A stretch of DNA of 64,000 nt from JAFDWR01 sp038216655 (lineage in GTDB: Bacteria > Armatimonadota > Fimbriimonadia > Fimbriimonadales > Fimbriimonadaceae): positions 1 to 64,000 of the forward strand of contig JBBQPZ010000007.1 of NCBI GenBank assembly GCA_038216655.1, given 5' to 3'. Both the position numbers and the translations under genes were made by a program. Under the pieces are notes generated by a model. The model did not search any database, was not told the origin of the DNA, and was given only the letters and a program-made list of their open reading frames with translations. Position 1 is the stretch's first letter; every line of letters starts with the position of its first letter. Below are positions 1 through 8,392 of the stretch, piece by piece.

Positions 1-299
1 GCGGCACTCCCCGCACAGCCCCCACCAACCCCGCCAGGACCCCCGGCCCCCCGGGAACCTTGACCCTTGCGGGGGGGGGGGGATAAGTTCATTTGCAGGG
101 TCGGCTCGCGAGGTCCGAGTTTCAGCGATAGAGGCAGGCCGCATCTCTAAGTCATCGAGGTCGCCAGAAGTCAACCGGCCGGTTTTTCGAATGGCTGGTT
201 GGGCTCCATTTTCGATGTACCCCGCATTGGACGAGCAAGCCTCAACCCCTTGTTTGTCGAGTGGATCCGAGACGATAGGCGGCTGAGGCATTCGGGAAT
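1..299. other. Non-coding start of window with a 12-G run
   Basis: I see no convincing gene here. The first 60 bases are very C-rich and are followed by an uninterrupted run of twelve G at 71-82, which could be a slippage-prone or assembly-sensitive spot. The short open frames in this stretch have no recognisable protein sequence. Confidence 0.5.
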
Positions 300-1592
300 T
301 CATCGTCGTAGGAGAATCGCGACTTCGTTCAGATTCGTGCCGGTGGGGCCGGTGCGGATGAGGGTTGCGGCGGCTTCATGGAACTCGTAGGCGTTGTGTC
401 TTTTCAATTCGCCGGCGGCGTTCATTCCCGATCGGAGGACGGAGTCCCGGTCGACCGCCGCTCCGGCCGCGTCGGTGGGACCGTCGATCCCGTCGGTGCC
501 CGCGACCAGGACGGCGAGGTTGGGATCTTGGCCTTCTAGTTCGATGGCGGCGGCGAGGGCGGCTTCTTGGGCTCGTCCTCCCTTCCCGGCGGGGCCATCG
601 ACGGTGACGACGGACTCACCGTAGCCGATCCAGGCGGAGCCGGGTTCCATCTGCTGAAGTCTTTGGGCCCAGGTACGGCCGAGATCGCGGGCTTCGGTCA
701 GGAAGGGCTGGTCGGCAATTTGGACTTTCAATCCGTGTTCTCGGCCGACGGAGGCGAACTTCTCGCCGGCCGTTCTGGCATTGGCAAGGATCACGTGAGG
801 AGGGTTGTTGATCGGCGGCGGATCAATCCGACGCCCGAATTGGGCGAGAACGCGGGTTGGCAGTTTTGCCGGGAGAGTCCAAAGGGGAGGCAAAACCGCT
901 TCGTACAAGGGGCCGGAGCCGATGGTGGCAAGGTCGTCGCCGATGACGTCCGACAGCACGATGCAGATCACGGTCGACCAAGAAAAGCATCGCGCAAGCC
1001 CGCCGTTCTTGATTCGGGATATACGCTTGCGAACGTTGTTGATGTCGTTGATCGCCCAGCCCGAATCGAGAAGAACCTCGTTTGTCCGGCGCAGGTCTTC
1101 AAGGGTTATCCCCTCAACCGGCGACTCAAGCAAGGCGGACGTCCCGCCCGAGAGCACATATAGGACAAGGTCTCCCTCATCTCGTCGGCTGGCAAAAGAG
1201 ATCATCGCCTCCCCTGCCTCCAGTGAAGCTTGATCGGGCATGGGATGGCCGGCGGCCATAATCGTAAACCTCGTCTTGGCGTGGGGAAGGAGGGGATCCG
1301 CGGGCGCCAAGTCATCGGGGTCGACGTGGGTTGATTCGGACTGAGTCGTCACCAAGAGGCCGGGGCGGAACTTGGGTCCGATCACTTGGGCCAGCCCCCG
1401 TGCCATCGAGAGAGCTGCTTTGCCGGAGCCACAGACCCAGACTCGCTCGTACGGTGCCATGTCGATCGAACCATGCGGAAGGATCAGGACATCCCCATCG
1501 CGCCGAATGGAAGAACGCATGATGGCCTCTCCGGTAATCCGTTTGAGGCCGGACAGGAAAATCTCGCGGGCAAATTCGGCCGGACCCTGCAT
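300..1592 (-). CDS. Glycerate 2-kinase (DUF4147/MOFRL family)
   Basis: Class II glycerate kinase, 430 residues, the usual length. The family phosphorylates D-glycerate with ATP to 2-phosphoglycerate in the cytoplasm, feeding glyoxylate/tartronate or serine breakdown into glycolysis. The N-terminal DUF4147 half carries the nucleotide-binding motifs GSGKAAL and VLSGGTSAL and the segment NNVRKRIS. The C-terminal MOFRL half carries AGTDGIDGPTDAAG and TGPTGTNLNE, both hallmarks of the family. It is transcribed divergently from the oxidoreductase that starts at 1621, leaving only 28 bp for both 5' ends. Substrate specificity is inferred from family only. Confidence 0.93.
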   Translation of the reverse strand: MQGPAEFAREIFLSGLKRITGEAIMRSSIRRDGDVLILPHGSIDMAPYERVWVCGSGKAALSMARGLAQVIGPKFRPGLLVTTQSESTHVDPDDLAPADPLLPHAKTRFTIMAAGHPMPDQASLEAGEAMISFASRRDEGDLVLYVLSGGTSALLESPVEGITLEDLRRTNEVLLDSGWAINDINNVRKRISRIKNGGLARCFSWSTVICIVLSDVIGDDLATIGSGPLYEAVLPPLWTLPAKLPTRVLAQFGRRIDPPPINNPPHVILANARTAGEKFASVGREHGLKVQIADQPFLTEARDLGRTWAQRLQQMEPGSAWIGYGESVVTVDGPAGKGGRAQEAALAAAIELEGQDPNLAVLVAGTDGIDGPTDAAGAAVDRDSVLRSGMNAAGELKRHNAYEFHEAAATLIRTGPTGTNLNEVAILLRR

Positions 1593-1620
1593 CGAGATTC
1601 AGTCTACGGTACAAGGAGGC

Positions 1621-2643
1621 ATGGCGAAGTTACGGGCGTTGTTGGTCGGGGCGGGGGGGATGGGGCGTGCGTGGGCTCGCAATCTCGTTTCGTCGCCGGA
1701 TGCGGAGATCGTGGGCTGGGTGGAGTTGAGCGAGTCCACGCTAAAGCAATCACTCGAGGAGATTCCTCTCGACCTTGCCTACATCGGCACGAGCCTAACC
1801 GACGCAATTGCGATGACCCAGCCGGACTTCGTGGTTGATGTTACTCCTCCCGAGGTGCACCGAGCGGTGACCTTGGAGGCGCTGGCGGCGGGGATTCCGG
1901 TGCTCGGAGAGAAGCCGATGGCGGAATCGATGGAAAGTGCGAAGGCGATGGTGGCGGCGGCGGCGCAGGCGCGTCGGATTTACATGGTCAGCCAGAGCCG
2001 GCGCTTCGACGGACGCATTCAGGCGTTCCGTTCGCTCGCGTCGCGCGAAATCGGGCCAGTTGGAATCCTTAACGCCGACTTCTTCATCGGCGCGCACTTC
2101 GGCGGCTTCCGCGACGAGATGGACAGCCCCTTGCTTCTGGACATGGCGATCCATACCTTCGACCAGGCACGCTACCTGCTGGGTGCAGACCCAGTGTCGG
2201 TGCTTGCCGAGGAGTACAGCCCGAGTTGGAGTTGGTACAAGGGCGACGCGTGTGCGAACGCGCTGTTTGAGATGACGGGCGGGGCGCGGTTGGCGTATCG
2301 GGGAAGCTGGTGCACAGACGGATCGCCGACGAGTTGGGAAGCCTCCTGGCGAGCCGTCGGCGCGCGCGGCACCGTGCTGTGGGACGGGCACGGCTCGCCA
2401 GCAGGGGACATCGTGTCTTCGGAAGAGGGCTTCATTCGGCCGACGCATGCGATTTCCGAGGAGCCCGCTGAGGTTGCTCCGGGGATCGCCGGTTCCTTGG
2501 CCGAGTTCAGCGCAGCGCTTCGTGAAGGACGCGAGCCGATGTGTTCGGCGGCGGACAACATCAAGAGCTTGGCGATGGTGTTCGCGGCGATCCGGTCGGC
2601 ACGCGAGGGCCGCCGAGTGCATATCTCAGAAGTGATGGCCTAG
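1621..2643 (+). CDS. Gfo/Idh/MocA family oxidoreductase
   Basis: NAD(P)-dependent dehydrogenase of the Gfo/Idh/MocA superfamily, 340 residues. The N-terminal Rossmann fold is seen in LLVGAGGMGRAWARNL, and the EKPMA motif (family EKP, with the lysine used in catalysis) follows about 100 residues in. The rest matches the C-terminal alpha/beta substrate domain, including the segment DMAIHTFDQARYLLG. These enzymes oxidise or reduce sugars, inositols and related polyols; the substrate cannot be read from sequence. The open frame extends upstream to 1372, but those codons overlap the divergent kinase gene. ATG 1621 sits directly before the Rossmann strand with an AAGGAGG only 1 nt upstream, an unusually short spacing. 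The stop overlaps the convergent DUF2235 gene by 4 bp. Confidence 0.9.
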   Translation: MAKLRALLVGAGGMGRAWARNLVSSPDAEIVGWVELSESTLKQSLEEIPLDLAYIGTSLTDAIAMTQPDFVVDVTPPEVHRAVTLEALAAGIPVLGEKPMAESMESAKAMVAAAAQARRIYMVSQSRRFDGRIQAFRSLASREIGPVGILNADFFIGAHFGGFRDEMDSPLLLDMAIHTFDQARYLLGADPVSVLAEEYSPSWSWYKGDACANALFEMTGGARLAYRGSWCTDGSPTSWEASWRAVGARGTVLWDGHGSPAGDIVSSEEGFIRPTHAISEEPAEVAPGIAGSLAEFSAALREGREPMCSAADNIKSLAMVFAAIRSAREGRRVHISEVMA

Positions 2644-4328
2644 TGGTGAGGCAGGGGCCGGTTGATCGCGCGTCCCATCTCTAGCCGATCGCGCCAGATC
2701 ATTACGATCTGCCAGACCGTGGCGAAGGCGAGAAACACTCCGGAAAGGTACGGCAGGGCGATCAGCCCTCCATCCAGCGTGTGTTTCCAAGCTGGGAAGT
2801 AGCTCGTCGCTTGCCGAAATAGGAAGTCGACCGCATAGAAGCACACCGTGATGGAGATCCAGGCGACGCCGACCATTCCAAGGACGCGCCCAGGGCCTAG
2901 GATGGGCGGTTTGGGCGGAATCTGGCTCATCAGCCACAGGAACGCCCCGGTTCCCGCGCCGATGGCGTACTCGAGCCAGAAGTGGCTCTGGGTCCAGTAC
3001 GTTGCGGTTGCCCAACCGGCGATGCCGACTCCGACGAGGGGAAAGAAGGCCTCAATATTCACCCGAAGCCACCGGTCCAACGTGCCGGAGAAGGTCAGTC
3101 GGAGGAGATTCGCGATGAACAAGGTCCAGAACAGCCACTTCGCTTCGCTGGGCCATGCCGTTTCGAATGGGTTGAAGATGCCAATCGCCAGGGCCAGGAC
3201 GATGCCCGAGCCGAGGATCATTCGGAGGAGGTCGTTGAGGCTTGGAGAGGCGAGTTTCAGGTGATGGTAGGTCGGAGGCAACGGCTGATTCTCGCCCTTC
3301 GGATCGTAGTAGACCGGTTGGGCGGGAAGATTTCGGGGTTTGTACCCTTGCTTGACGAGGGCGGCGACGGAGGAGTGGATCAGAGCGTTTTCCGGGATCG
3401 GGCGCGTGTGCTTGAAGTTCGGCCAGATTGTACGGAAGTCGTGCACGAGGCTATCCCAGAACCGCATCGGATAGAGGCCTGCAGGCACGTAAGGATCGGT
3501 GCCGGGCAGGATGGGCGGCAGCACGGTTAGCCCGGGATCAGTCAGGGTGAGGTGCAATTCGCACTTCCCGGCTTCGGTCACGAGCCAATCGCGCACCACG
3601 TTTGGTAGGGCCGAGTCCTTGGGCAAGTACCCGCCACCGACATCGCGGTGAACCCCGGCGAACCAGAGCTCGACGAGGTCACTCGACTTGGCGCTGAACA
3701 GGGACTCCGGGAAGCCATTCCGTCGTTCGTCGATCGAGACGGCATGGCGGATCGCTTTGACCGAGGGGTTAAGGTCGGTGTTGGGGAAGGTCTTGAAGCG
3801 TTGCAGGATGCCGACGGAGCTGACGGTGTCGAACAAGCCAAGGAATTCGATTTCGACGGGAGGGCGGCAGAAGTCGGTGCGGATCCGGTCCGCGACCTCG
3901 TCAAACTGCTTCTTGATCTTGAAGTCCGAATAGGTCTGCCACAGGTACATGGCGAGGTTCTGCTGTTCTTTTCTAAGCAATCCAAGGTTGTGGATGAGGC
4001 CGCAGAGGACGCGAGCGGTGTAGGCGCCTCGGCTGAAGCCGAACATGTAGATGCGGTCGCCGGGCTCGTAGTGGTTAACGAGGAAGAGGTAGCCGGCGAG
4101 AACTTTGTCGCGCAGTCCCGTGGCGAGCGCGAGATCGAGGAGGCGCATGGTGATGCGACCGGTGTTGGTGAGCTTTCCCGGATCGTTGAGGGTGCCGACG
4201 CCGCCGTCGTAGAAGGCGAGATGGTCGCCATCTCGTGGAACTCCTTCGAAGACCTGGAGAACATTCGTGGCATCGAAGCCCGCCCAGTCTCCGGTGCCGT
4301 CGAAGCAAAGAACGATGTTCTTGGCCAT
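2640..4328 (-). CDS. Membrane-anchored DUF2235 (Tle1-like) lipase/hydrolase
   Basis: 562 residues. The first two thirds form a DUF2235 alpha/beta-hydrolase domain, the catalytic domain of type VI phospholipase effectors of the Tle1 type. Visible motifs are CFDGTGD at the N-terminus, the nucleophile elbow GFSRGAYTARVL, and GVHRDVGGGY with the usual Asp. The last third contains about six hydrophobic segments, so this is an integral membrane protein rather than a typical soluble effector. ATG 4328 was chosen because the conserved MAKNIVLCFDGTGD starts there; the frame continues upstream to 4502 through low-complexity, non-conserved sequence. It lies 240 bp downstream of the last caspase-like gene of the injection-system operon, so association with that system is plausible but unproven. 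Activity on phospholipids is inferred. Confidence 0.85.
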   Translation of the reverse strand: MAKNIVLCFDGTGDWAGFDATNVLQVFEGVPRDGDHLAFYDGGVGTLNDPGKLTNTGRITMRLLDLALATGLRDKVLAGYLFLVNHYEPGDRIYMFGFSRGAYTARVLCGLIHNLGLLRKEQQNLAMYLWQTYSDFKIKKQFDEVADRIRTDFCRPPVEIEFLGLFDTVSSVGILQRFKTFPNTDLNPSVKAIRHAVSIDERRNGFPESLFSAKSSDLVELWFAGVHRDVGGGYLPKDSALPNVVRDWLVTEAGKCELHLTLTDPGLTVLPPILPGTDPYVPAGLYPMRFWDSLVHDFRTIWPNFKHTRPIPENALIHSSVAALVKQGYKPRNLPAQPVYYDPKGENQPLPPTYHHLKLASPSLNDLLRMILGSGIVLALAIGIFNPFETAWPSEAKWLFWTLFIANLLRLTFSGTLDRWLRVNIEAFFPLVGVGIAGWATATYWTQSHFWLEYAIGAGTGAFLWLMSQIPPKPPILGPGRVLGMVGVAWISITVCFYAVDFLFRQATSYFPAWKHTLDGGLIALPYLSGVFLAFATVWQIVMIWRDRLEMGRAINRPLPHH

Positions 4329-4525
4329 TTGACGGCAGTATAGGGTGACCCCATACTTTTTACTAGGTCTCCTTGGTGCGGCCGCGAAACGTAATGGGTG
4401 GCTGGCGGCCGTTTGACTCGCAGCGGTCTTTCTTTGGCCGGCCGAGTCATCGGACCCACTTTCCGATTTCGGGGGCGGGGATCCGGGGTCCTTCGACTCC
4501 ACGCCTTCGCTTCGCTCGGTCGTTT

Positions 4526-4566
4526 CGCTCAGGATGACGGGCTTTACCGCTCAAGATGACGAGCTT
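4526..4566. repeat. Short direct repeat (two 19-bp units)
   Basis: Two 19-bp units, 4526-4544 and 4548-4566, match at 17 of 19 positions around the core CGCTCAGGATGACGGGCTT. They lie in the 240-bp gap between the DUF2235 gene and the pseudo-caspase gene. Sequences of the CTCAGGATGAC type recur in many genomes as short dispersed repeats, so this is probably a copy of such an element. There is no T-tract hairpin that would make it a clear terminator. Confidence 0.5.
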
Positions 4567-4568
4567 GG

Positions 4569-6293
4569 TTAGTGGGCTACGGTGTACTTGACTTCGGCGG
4601 TGCGCCACTTTAGGGAGCCGCTCTCGATTCCCGCGACGAGGGCTTTGAAGTGGGCGAGGAACGCGGCTGGGAAGTCGTCGGCGGAGACGACGATTGGGGG
4701 CAATGAACTGTCATCGGGCTTTCCAACGACGAGCGCGCGCACGAGGGTGGAGCCGGGGGGCGTGTCGGATAGGATCGAGACCGGCGATGAACTCCAGGAT
4801 TGGTCGATTAGCGGTTCACGCTTCCGGGAGCCCGGGAAGACGAGCTCGACGACGCCATCTGAGTCATCCTGATCGAACACATAGAGGTACCCCTTCGCAT
4901 CGCCACTTACCGAGTAGGTGAGGGAGTCGCCGGGCCGGAAGGAGGAACCTCCAACCGAGAGCCTGACCTCGTTGTCCAGGGTTGGCTTGTTGACCTCGAT
5001 GAAGTTCCACAGTTGCTGGGTGTAGGTCTGGAACTGCAGGTACTGGCCGAGGGTTGCGTTTGCGGGGAACGTGGCTTTGATCGGCTGGGTGAACACTTCG
5101 TTGACATCGTTGCCCACCGGGGCGACTTGGTCTTGTGCGGTGAGCTCGTCCCCGATCACGCGAATTCGGAGCTTGCCGTCGACCGTGGAGACGTAGAGCG
5201 AGCGGTCTTTTCGCGCACCCGCTTCGGCCACGATCTCGACGTTCTCGAGGTTCTTCTGGACATATGCGCCGATCGTTGGCGTGTACTTGGCGATCAGCGC
5301 TTTGCGTGCGTCGGTGCCTTGGACGTTGTCGTCGGCATCGATCGCCACCCGCAGGGTTTGGCGGGACTTGACGAACGCCTGAACCTCCTCCTGGGCGGCT
5401 TGCTGCGCTTCAGGGGTGGGGGTCACGGAGGTGCCTCCGTTGGTCAGGGCGAAGAGAGGCTTGGCGTAGGGGCCGGAGAGGGCGGCTTTGGCCGGATAGG
5501 GGCGGGTGCCGGGCATGTAGGCGCGATCTCGGGCCCAGTAGGCGGCGATCTGAGTCTGAGCGTCGGCGTAGGTCACCGCGACCTTCTGGTCAAACTTAAA
5601 GAGAATCCACTCGACGAAGAGATCGGTGAAGGCGCTGCGCCACTTGTTGGTGGCGAAGTCGACACGCCACTCGAAGGCGTTGCCGGTCATGTCGGTGGCG
5701 GAGAGACAGACGCCGGGGCCCTTCCAGACTTCGGCGCGGGGCTTGCCGCTTCGGACAACCATCTTGGGGCGCTTTTCGTAGAAGCGGTTCTCGCGCTTGG
5801 CGGGGTCCCCGGAGATGTGGTAGGCGGCGTCGAGGATCACGACGGGGCTCGCGCCCTTGGCCTGGATTCGCTTGGCCCAACCTTCGAGTTCGGCCATGGT
5901 GAGGTCGTTCTGGCTAGTGGCGGCGACGCCGTCGAACGGGACAAGGGTGGGTTGGAGGTCGGTGCCGCCGGGTTTCTTGGCGTCGACCGATCCGCGCCCG
6001 GTGAAGTAGAACAAGACCTGGTCCCCACTTCCTGCTTTGGCTTCGAGTTCGGCGAGCTTCTTCAGGATGAGCGCGTGCTTGGCGTTCGCCTCGGTGATCG
6101 AAGTCGGTGTCTCGAAGCCGCAGGCACCGAGAAGGATTTTGAGGACGCCGATGTCGTTGGGGCCGCCGCGCAGGTGGTCGGTCGCGGGTTCGAAGGAATA
6201 TTGGTTCACACCAACGAGCAGCGCCCATCGCTTCGCGTGGGCGACGGTGACGCCGATGGCTAGGGCCAGCAAGACACTGAGAGTCCGCTTCAT
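4569..6293 (-). CDS. Pseudo-caspase: secreted caspase-like protein without the catalytic dyad, plus DUF4384
   Basis: 574 residues with an N-terminal signal peptide (about residues 1-20, ending AHA). Residues 21-290 are a caspase-like (peptidase C14) fold: the LLVGVNQY strand and LRGGPNDIGVLKILL helix are typical. The His motif, normally SGHG, reads FYFTGRGS with Arg100 in place of His. The Cys motif, normally LDSCFSG, reads VILDAAYHISG with Ala157 in place of Cys. The C-terminal third is a DUF4384 domain (PGDSLTYSV, GYLYVFDQDDS). It is probably proteolytically dead, so perhaps a regulator or scaffold for the intact paralogue at 8389-10032, which has the same domain order. Its start overlaps the stop of the NlpC/P60 gene by 4 bp, and it is the last gene of the baseplate operon. 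The role is inferred. Confidence 0.85.
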   Translation of the reverse strand: MKRTLSVLLALAIGVTVAHAKRWALLVGVNQYSFEPATDHLRGGPNDIGVLKILLGACGFETPTSITEANAKHALILKKLAELEAKAGSGDQVLFYFTGRGSVDAKKPGGTDLQPTLVPFDGVAATSQNDLTMAELEGWAKRIQAKGASPVVILDAAYHISGDPAKRENRFYEKRPKMVVRSGKPRAEVWKGPGVCLSATDMTGNAFEWRVDFATNKWRSAFTDLFVEWILFKFDQKVAVTYADAQTQIAAYWARDRAYMPGTRPYPAKAALSGPYAKPLFALTNGGTSVTPTPEAQQAAQEEVQAFVKSRQTLRVAIDADDNVQGTDARKALIAKYTPTIGAYVQKNLENVEIVAEAGARKDRSLYVSTVDGKLRIRVIGDELTAQDQVAPVGNDVNEVFTQPIKATFPANATLGQYLQFQTYTQQLWNFIEVNKPTLDNEVRLSVGGSSFRPGDSLTYSVSGDAKGYLYVFDQDDSDGVVELVFPGSRKREPLIDQSWSSSPVSILSDTPPGSTLVRALVVGKPDDSSLPPIVVSADDFPAAFLAHFKALVAGIESGSLKWRTAEVKYTVAH

Positions 6294-8392
6294 CTCGCGC
6301 CAACCTTCTTCTTTGGGGTCGCCTTTACGGCGACCTTGCCGAAGTCCGCACCGAGCCAGGGGGACTGGCTGTTGCCGTGAAGGGCGTACTTGTAGATCGC
6401 GGTGTAGGTGTGGTCCATGTCGTGGACGGTGACGCCGGTGCTGCCGCAGGCATCGACCATCGCATGCTCGATGTGCTTGCCGTTCGGGAGATCAATGCGG
6501 CCTAGGTAGAGGCCGGTGTGGTGGTCGCTCTTGTTCTTCCCTTCCGGTCGGTTCTGCATGATGATCCGGTCGCCGGGTTGGAGTCGAGAGAAAGGATCGC
6601 CGATGGGGAAGTTGTGGGCTTTGCCACCGACCTCGCAGGGTCCCGATTTGAACCCGACGAGCTCGCCGAATCGCTCCATGATATGGACGGGTGGAGACGG
6701 GACGGGCTCGTTCACCTTTTTGTAGATCGCTTCCACGAAGTGGGAACAGTCGATGCCGGAATGCAGGTTCGCGCCGCCCCACTTGTAGGGGGTACCGAGA
6801 TATTTGAGTGCCTCGTCCTTCCACTTCGACGGGCTGCCGCCGTAACGCTTGCCGGTCAGGTAGGCGTAGGTCGCGCGGACGAGCGTGTTGGCGTTCTGGA
6901 CGTCGTTCTCGCTGACGTAGCCGACGTGGTCTCGGTAGGAGACGCAGAGTTGGCCGCTGGCGGGGAGGCGGGCGCTGATCACGATCGCCGACTTGGCGGG
7001 GATCATCACGACCGTCTCCGAGTCTGGCGCGCTCATCTTTCGGAGTGCCACCGCACCCTTGGTGAGACGCGTGCCGCTTACATTCTCGATGGCGGGGGTG
7101 CCGGATGGAGGCGGCGGAGCGTCCTTCGGGACCACCATGACCTTGGAAAGCAACGTGCCCGGCTCTAACTCCATGCCCGGAGTGATCTCGGGATTGCCCT
7201 GGTAGAAGATCGGCTTAGGGACTTTCCAGGCGGCACAAATCCTTTCCACCGTGTCGTTTGGCTTGACTTCGTAGAGGTCCACGACGTGGAATTCGGGGGT
7301 GAGCTGGCGGTCAATCACCTTGTTGTTGAACTTGGTGATCACGATCAGCATGCGTCCGGAGGTCGGCTGCTCGCCTTCGTTGAGGCCGTTGATGCTGCGG
7401 ATGATGCCCGGGCTAAGGTGGAGCGGGTTGCAGATCGACTCGATGGTGTCGCCGGACTTGACCTTGTAGGGTTCGTACAGGATCGGGGTCTCGGTGGTGA
7501 GTTGGCGGACGCCCGCCACGCCCCATTCCCCGTCTTTGAGCTGCCCGCTCTTGATCGCGGCAAGCGGGTCCTTGCCGTCGAAGGGTTTGCGGGTGAAGAT
7601 GGCGGCGTAGAATCCGAACTTGCCGTGACCTGGCGTACGCATCGTTTCCGCGACGGCGACGAGTTTGGGGCTGCAGCGGTCGGAGAGCGGGAGTTCGCCG
7701 AAGTCGAGATTGGGCGTGCTGATCCGCTCGCCGGTGGCGCGGGATTTGCCGATGAGGACGACCGGCTTGTCGGCCTCGAACTTGTACATCTGGGTGTAGC
7801 CGTCCATTCGACCGCGCACGGTGACGAGAAAGTTCTCGGCGGGCGGAGTGACACCGATGTCGGGGATCATCGCGAGGTTCTTGACGGTTCGATCTTGGGC
7901 CGCGTCATCGGGCATGCCGAGCTTCTTACACCAGAAGGACGGGGTGTAGAGATCGAGTTCCTCGTCGTCGAAGTCGCTCGCAACGCCGAGGATTTGGCCA
8001 AGACCATCGAGGGTGACCATCAGGGTCGGCTGGCCGTTGATCTTCTCGACGCGAGGGGATTGGTCGACGGTGAAGGACTGGATGACTGCGCCTTCGGCGT
8101 CAAGGATGCGGGCTTCGACGGGATTGTCGTCGTCCAGCGAAATGGATACAACGGGCTTACCGTCGAACTCGATCGTGGCAGTTTTGCCATCACGGCTGAG
8201 CGTCAGGTTTGCCTTGTCGCCGAGGGTCGCCTTGACGGTCGCCTTGAACGGTAGGTTGTAGGTGTTCAGGTTGAGATAGACCGGACCAATCGAGGCGGAC
8301 TGATCGTCGATCTTGATCTTGATCCGCGGCAGCGCCTGCCCGACACCGAGAGCACTTGCGGCGGCGGCGACGATCCAGAGAAGTTTCCTCAT
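6290..8392 (-). CDS. Secreted LysM-SH3-NlpC/P60 cell-wall hydrolase
   Basis: 700 residues with a signal peptide (residues 1-20). The N-terminal beta-rich region (about 21-300) is unassigned. Two LysM modules follow (KVKSGDTIESICNPL and YEVKPNDTVERICAAW), then an SH3-like domain (KGAVALRKMSAPDS). The C-terminal NlpC/P60 cysteine peptidase domain has YLGTPYKWGGANL, catalytic Cys549 in GIDCSHFV and His625 in HHTGLYLG. The family cleaves peptide cross-links of peptidoglycan, and LysM binds glycan. The gene overlaps both caspase-like neighbours by 4 bp, so the three are almost certainly co-translated. It could open the cell wall for particle release or passage, or act as a lysin with the peptidases; this is inference. 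Confidence 0.88.
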   Translation of the reverse strand: MRKLLWIVAAAASALGVGQALPRIKIKIDDQSASIGPVYLNLNTYNLPFKATVKATLGDKANLTLSRDGKTATIEFDGKPVVSISLDDDNPVEARILDAEGAVIQSFTVDQSPRVEKINGQPTLMVTLDGLGQILGVASDFDDEELDLYTPSFWCKKLGMPDDAAQDRTVKNLAMIPDIGVTPPAENFLVTVRGRMDGYTQMYKFEADKPVVLIGKSRATGERISTPNLDFGELPLSDRCSPKLVAVAETMRTPGHGKFGFYAAIFTRKPFDGKDPLAAIKSGQLKDGEWGVAGVRQLTTETPILYEPYKVKSGDTIESICNPLHLSPGIIRSINGLNEGEQPTSGRMLIVITKFNNKVIDRQLTPEFHVVDLYEVKPNDTVERICAAWKVPKPIFYQGNPEITPGMELEPGTLLSKVMVVPKDAPPPPSGTPAIENVSGTRLTKGAVALRKMSAPDSETVVMIPAKSAIVISARLPASGQLCVSYRDHVGYVSENDVQNANTLVRATYAYLTGKRYGGSPSKWKDEALKYLGTPYKWGGANLHSGIDCSHFVEAIYKKVNEPVPSPPVHIMERFGELVGFKSGPCEVGGKAHNFPIGDPFSRLQPGDRIIMQNRPEGKNKSDHHTGLYLGRIDLPNGKHIEHAMVDACGSTGVTVHDMDHTYTAIYKYALHGNSQSPWLGADFGKVAVKATPKKKVGAR

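Noticed and set aside
5013..6263. 416-codon open frame on the plus strand
   Set aside because: Antisense to the pseudo-caspase gene; Gly/Asp/Val-rich composition typical of a shadow frame.
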